Below, piece after piece: positions 62,919 through 64,000 of a stretch of 64,000 bases of DNA (the first letter of the stretch is position 1; every line of letters begins with the position of its first letter). The DNA comes from Bremerella sp. TYQ1 (GTDB lineage: Bacteria > Planctomycetota > Planctomycetia > Pirellulales > Pirellulaceae): NCBI RefSeq assembly GCF_020150455.1, contig NZ_CP083740.1, forward strand, positions 4,774,001 to 4,838,000, written 5' to 3'. The notes under the pieces were generated by a model. That model did not search any database. It saw only the letters and a list, made by a program, of their open reading frames with translations, and was not told the DNA's origin. A program made the translations under genes and the position numbers.

Positions 62919-63962
62919 CTAAACGAATTTGCGTGACGCCGGTTCCATCGAGCCGGCGTTGATGCAGTCGACCAGAATTCGCAGACGGCCCAAGTTACGA
63001 CGATTGAAGGTAAACACCAGCCGGGACATTTCTTCTAGTTCCGGTTCATCTTCTTCTGGCAATGCGTCACGAACCTCGAAGTCTCCACTGCTGAGGATGT
63101 CTCGAAACTCAGTTCGAATGGCACTAAGCAGTGAATCTGCGATTGGTTCCAGCGTACGAATAACGAGCCGATTGCGCACGTAGCGCATGCTGTGATAAAC
63201 CTTGTAGAAGCTTTCGATCTCTGCGGCCGCTTCTTCGACGCTGTCGGTCACTTTGTACAACGCGAAATCTTCCGGCGAGATCATGCCGTCTTGGTGAAGT
63301 GATTCGCGAATGAATTCGTCGAGTTTGCTCCAATAGGTTCCTCCCGGGGCATCCAAAAGCACGATCGGGAAGAGATCGCGTTTGCCTGTTTGGACGAGTG
63401 TGAGGACCTCGAACGCTTCGTCTAGTGTTCCAAATCCGCCAGGCAAACAGACCACCGCGTCGCACTCTTTCACGAACATCAGCTTACGCGTGAAGAAGTA
63501 CTTCATGTTGACGAGCTTTTCGTCCCCATGAATCACAGGATTGGCTTGCTGCTCGAAGGGAAGCATGATGTTCAATCCCATCGAACTGGCACGCCCTGCA
63601 CCGCGGTGCCCAGCTTCCATGATGCCGCTACCGGCTCCGGTGATGACCAGCCAGTTATCTTCTGCCATTTTCTCGGCAAAAGTGGCTGCTGCTTGATACG
63701 TCGGGTGATCTGGCAACGTGCGTGCCGAACCGAAAATGGTTACCTTTCGGCGGTCACGAAACGGCGTGAATATCTTGAATGCATATCGCAATTCTTTGAG
63801 TGACCGAGAGAGCAACTTAAGGTCGCCTCGCGTTGCCGCATCGCGTTGCAGTTTGTCCGCAGTTTCGCGGATCTGATTTAAAAGGTTCTGAATCTCAATT
63901 GCCCGACGATCATCTTTGTCAGACAAAACGTCTTCGGCATCCTTTTCATCGAATCGACTCAA
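62919..63962 (-). CDS. LOG family protein (lysine-decarboxylase-like Rossmann fold)
   Basis: The 347-residue protein starts at TTG 63962, with GAGGAG 8 bases upstream; the nearby ATG 63970 is out of frame. The core has FGSARTLPDHPTYQ, ITGAGSGIMEAGHRGA and the signature PGGFGTLDEAFE near 178, which fits the LOG family of cytokinin-activating phosphoribohydrolases. MKYFFTRKLMFV precedes it. The family releases base from nucleoside 5'-monophosphate. The N-terminal 70 residues (a charged helix) and C-terminal 110 residues go beyond the usual short LOG, so this is the longer type often labelled TIGR00730 with extensions. In bacteria it probably acts in nucleotide turnover. Confidence 0.92.
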   Translation of the reverse strand: MSRFDEKDAEDVLSDKDDRRAIEIQNLLNQIRETADKLQRDAATRGDLKLLSRSLKELRYAFKIFTPFRDRRKVTIFGSARTLPDHPTYQAAATFAEKMAEDNWLVITGAGSGIMEAGHRGAGRASSMGLNIMLPFEQQANPVIHGDEKLVNMKYFFTRKLMFVKECDAVVCLPGGFGTLDEAFEVLTLVQTGKRDLFPIVLLDAPGGTYWSKLDEFIRESLHQDGMISPEDFALYKVTDSVEEAAAEIESFYKVYHSMRYVRNRLVIRTLEPIADSLLSAIRTEFRDILSSGDFEVRDALPEEDEPELEEMSRLVFTFNRRNLGRLRILVDCINAGSMEPASRKFV

Positions 63963-64000
63963 GGCTCCATCTCCTCTCGAAAAGAATTAAGGGTTCGGTT

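Noticed and set aside
1..64000. tRNA, rRNA, insertion sequences and replication origin
   Set aside because: I looked for T-loop-like motifs, transposase-type proteins, terminal inverted repeats and DnaA-box clusters and found nothing that stands up by eye. A covariance-model search could overturn this for small RNAs.

Overview
The window looks like chromosomal DNA of a planctomycete, most likely of the Pirellulaceae (Blastopirellula/Bremerella/Rhodopirellula type). Six DUF1559 pseudopilin-like proteins with the HPGG...DG motif are present. So are small secreted lipoproteins paired with some of them, a sulfatase with C-terminal HEAT repeats, Tat-exported Gfo/Idh/MocA, aldo/keto reductase and sugar-epimerase-like proteins, SBBP, NHL and EF-hand proteins, and a very large PVC-type CxxCH protein. 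This set is typical of that phylum. I found no rRNA, tRNA, CRISPR array, integrase or transposase.

Layout. 0-5.2 kb: an STN-like exported protein, a serine beta-lactamase-family hydrolase ending in a strong terminator, then an overlapping operon of a DUF2306 membrane protein and two divergent DUF1559 proteins. 5.4-8.4 kb: TPR protein, long-chain flavodoxin, a small membrane protein whose ribosome binding site lies in a hairpin, and a GT2 glycosyltransferase. 8.4-20.4 kb: exported metabolic proteins (aldo/keto reductase, DUF1254/1214, DUF1593, Gfo/Idh/MocA, metallophosphoesterase), two DUF1559/lipoprotein pairs and a TPM-domain pair. 20.4-22.9 kb: a metal-resistance block (MerC-like, ArsR, Acr3) with two matching ArsR-type operators. 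22.9-25.1 kb: an unusual fusion of a dicarboxylate/amino-acid symporter with a periplasmic solute-binding domain. 25.2-35 kb: SASA esterase, c-type haem DUF3365 protein, more DUF1559 and lipoprotein genes, SBBP and EF-hand proteins.

35.1-39.8 kb is an accessory island: a SUKH plus leucine-rich-repeat protein, a MafI-like immunity protein, an unknown 200-residue protein and a membrane-anchored leucine-rich-repeat protein. A short palindromic repeat occurs three times in one orientation at the gene boundaries. It may be an orphan immunity-gene cluster.

39.9-64 kb: SDR and quinone oxidoreductases, an NHL/sugar-isomerase/small-membrane-protein operon, the sulfatase, metG with its terminator, rlmN, a protein made of two diverged copies of one unrecognised domain, and a peptide ABC transporter operon in the order solute-binding protein, permease, permease, fused ATPase (as in yejABEF). 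It closes with the 1.3-kilo-residue PVC haem protein and a LOG-family protein.

Starts were chosen by ribosome binding site, signal peptide and neighbouring features, and often differ from the longest open frame. No database search was possible; family names rest on motifs I could read.
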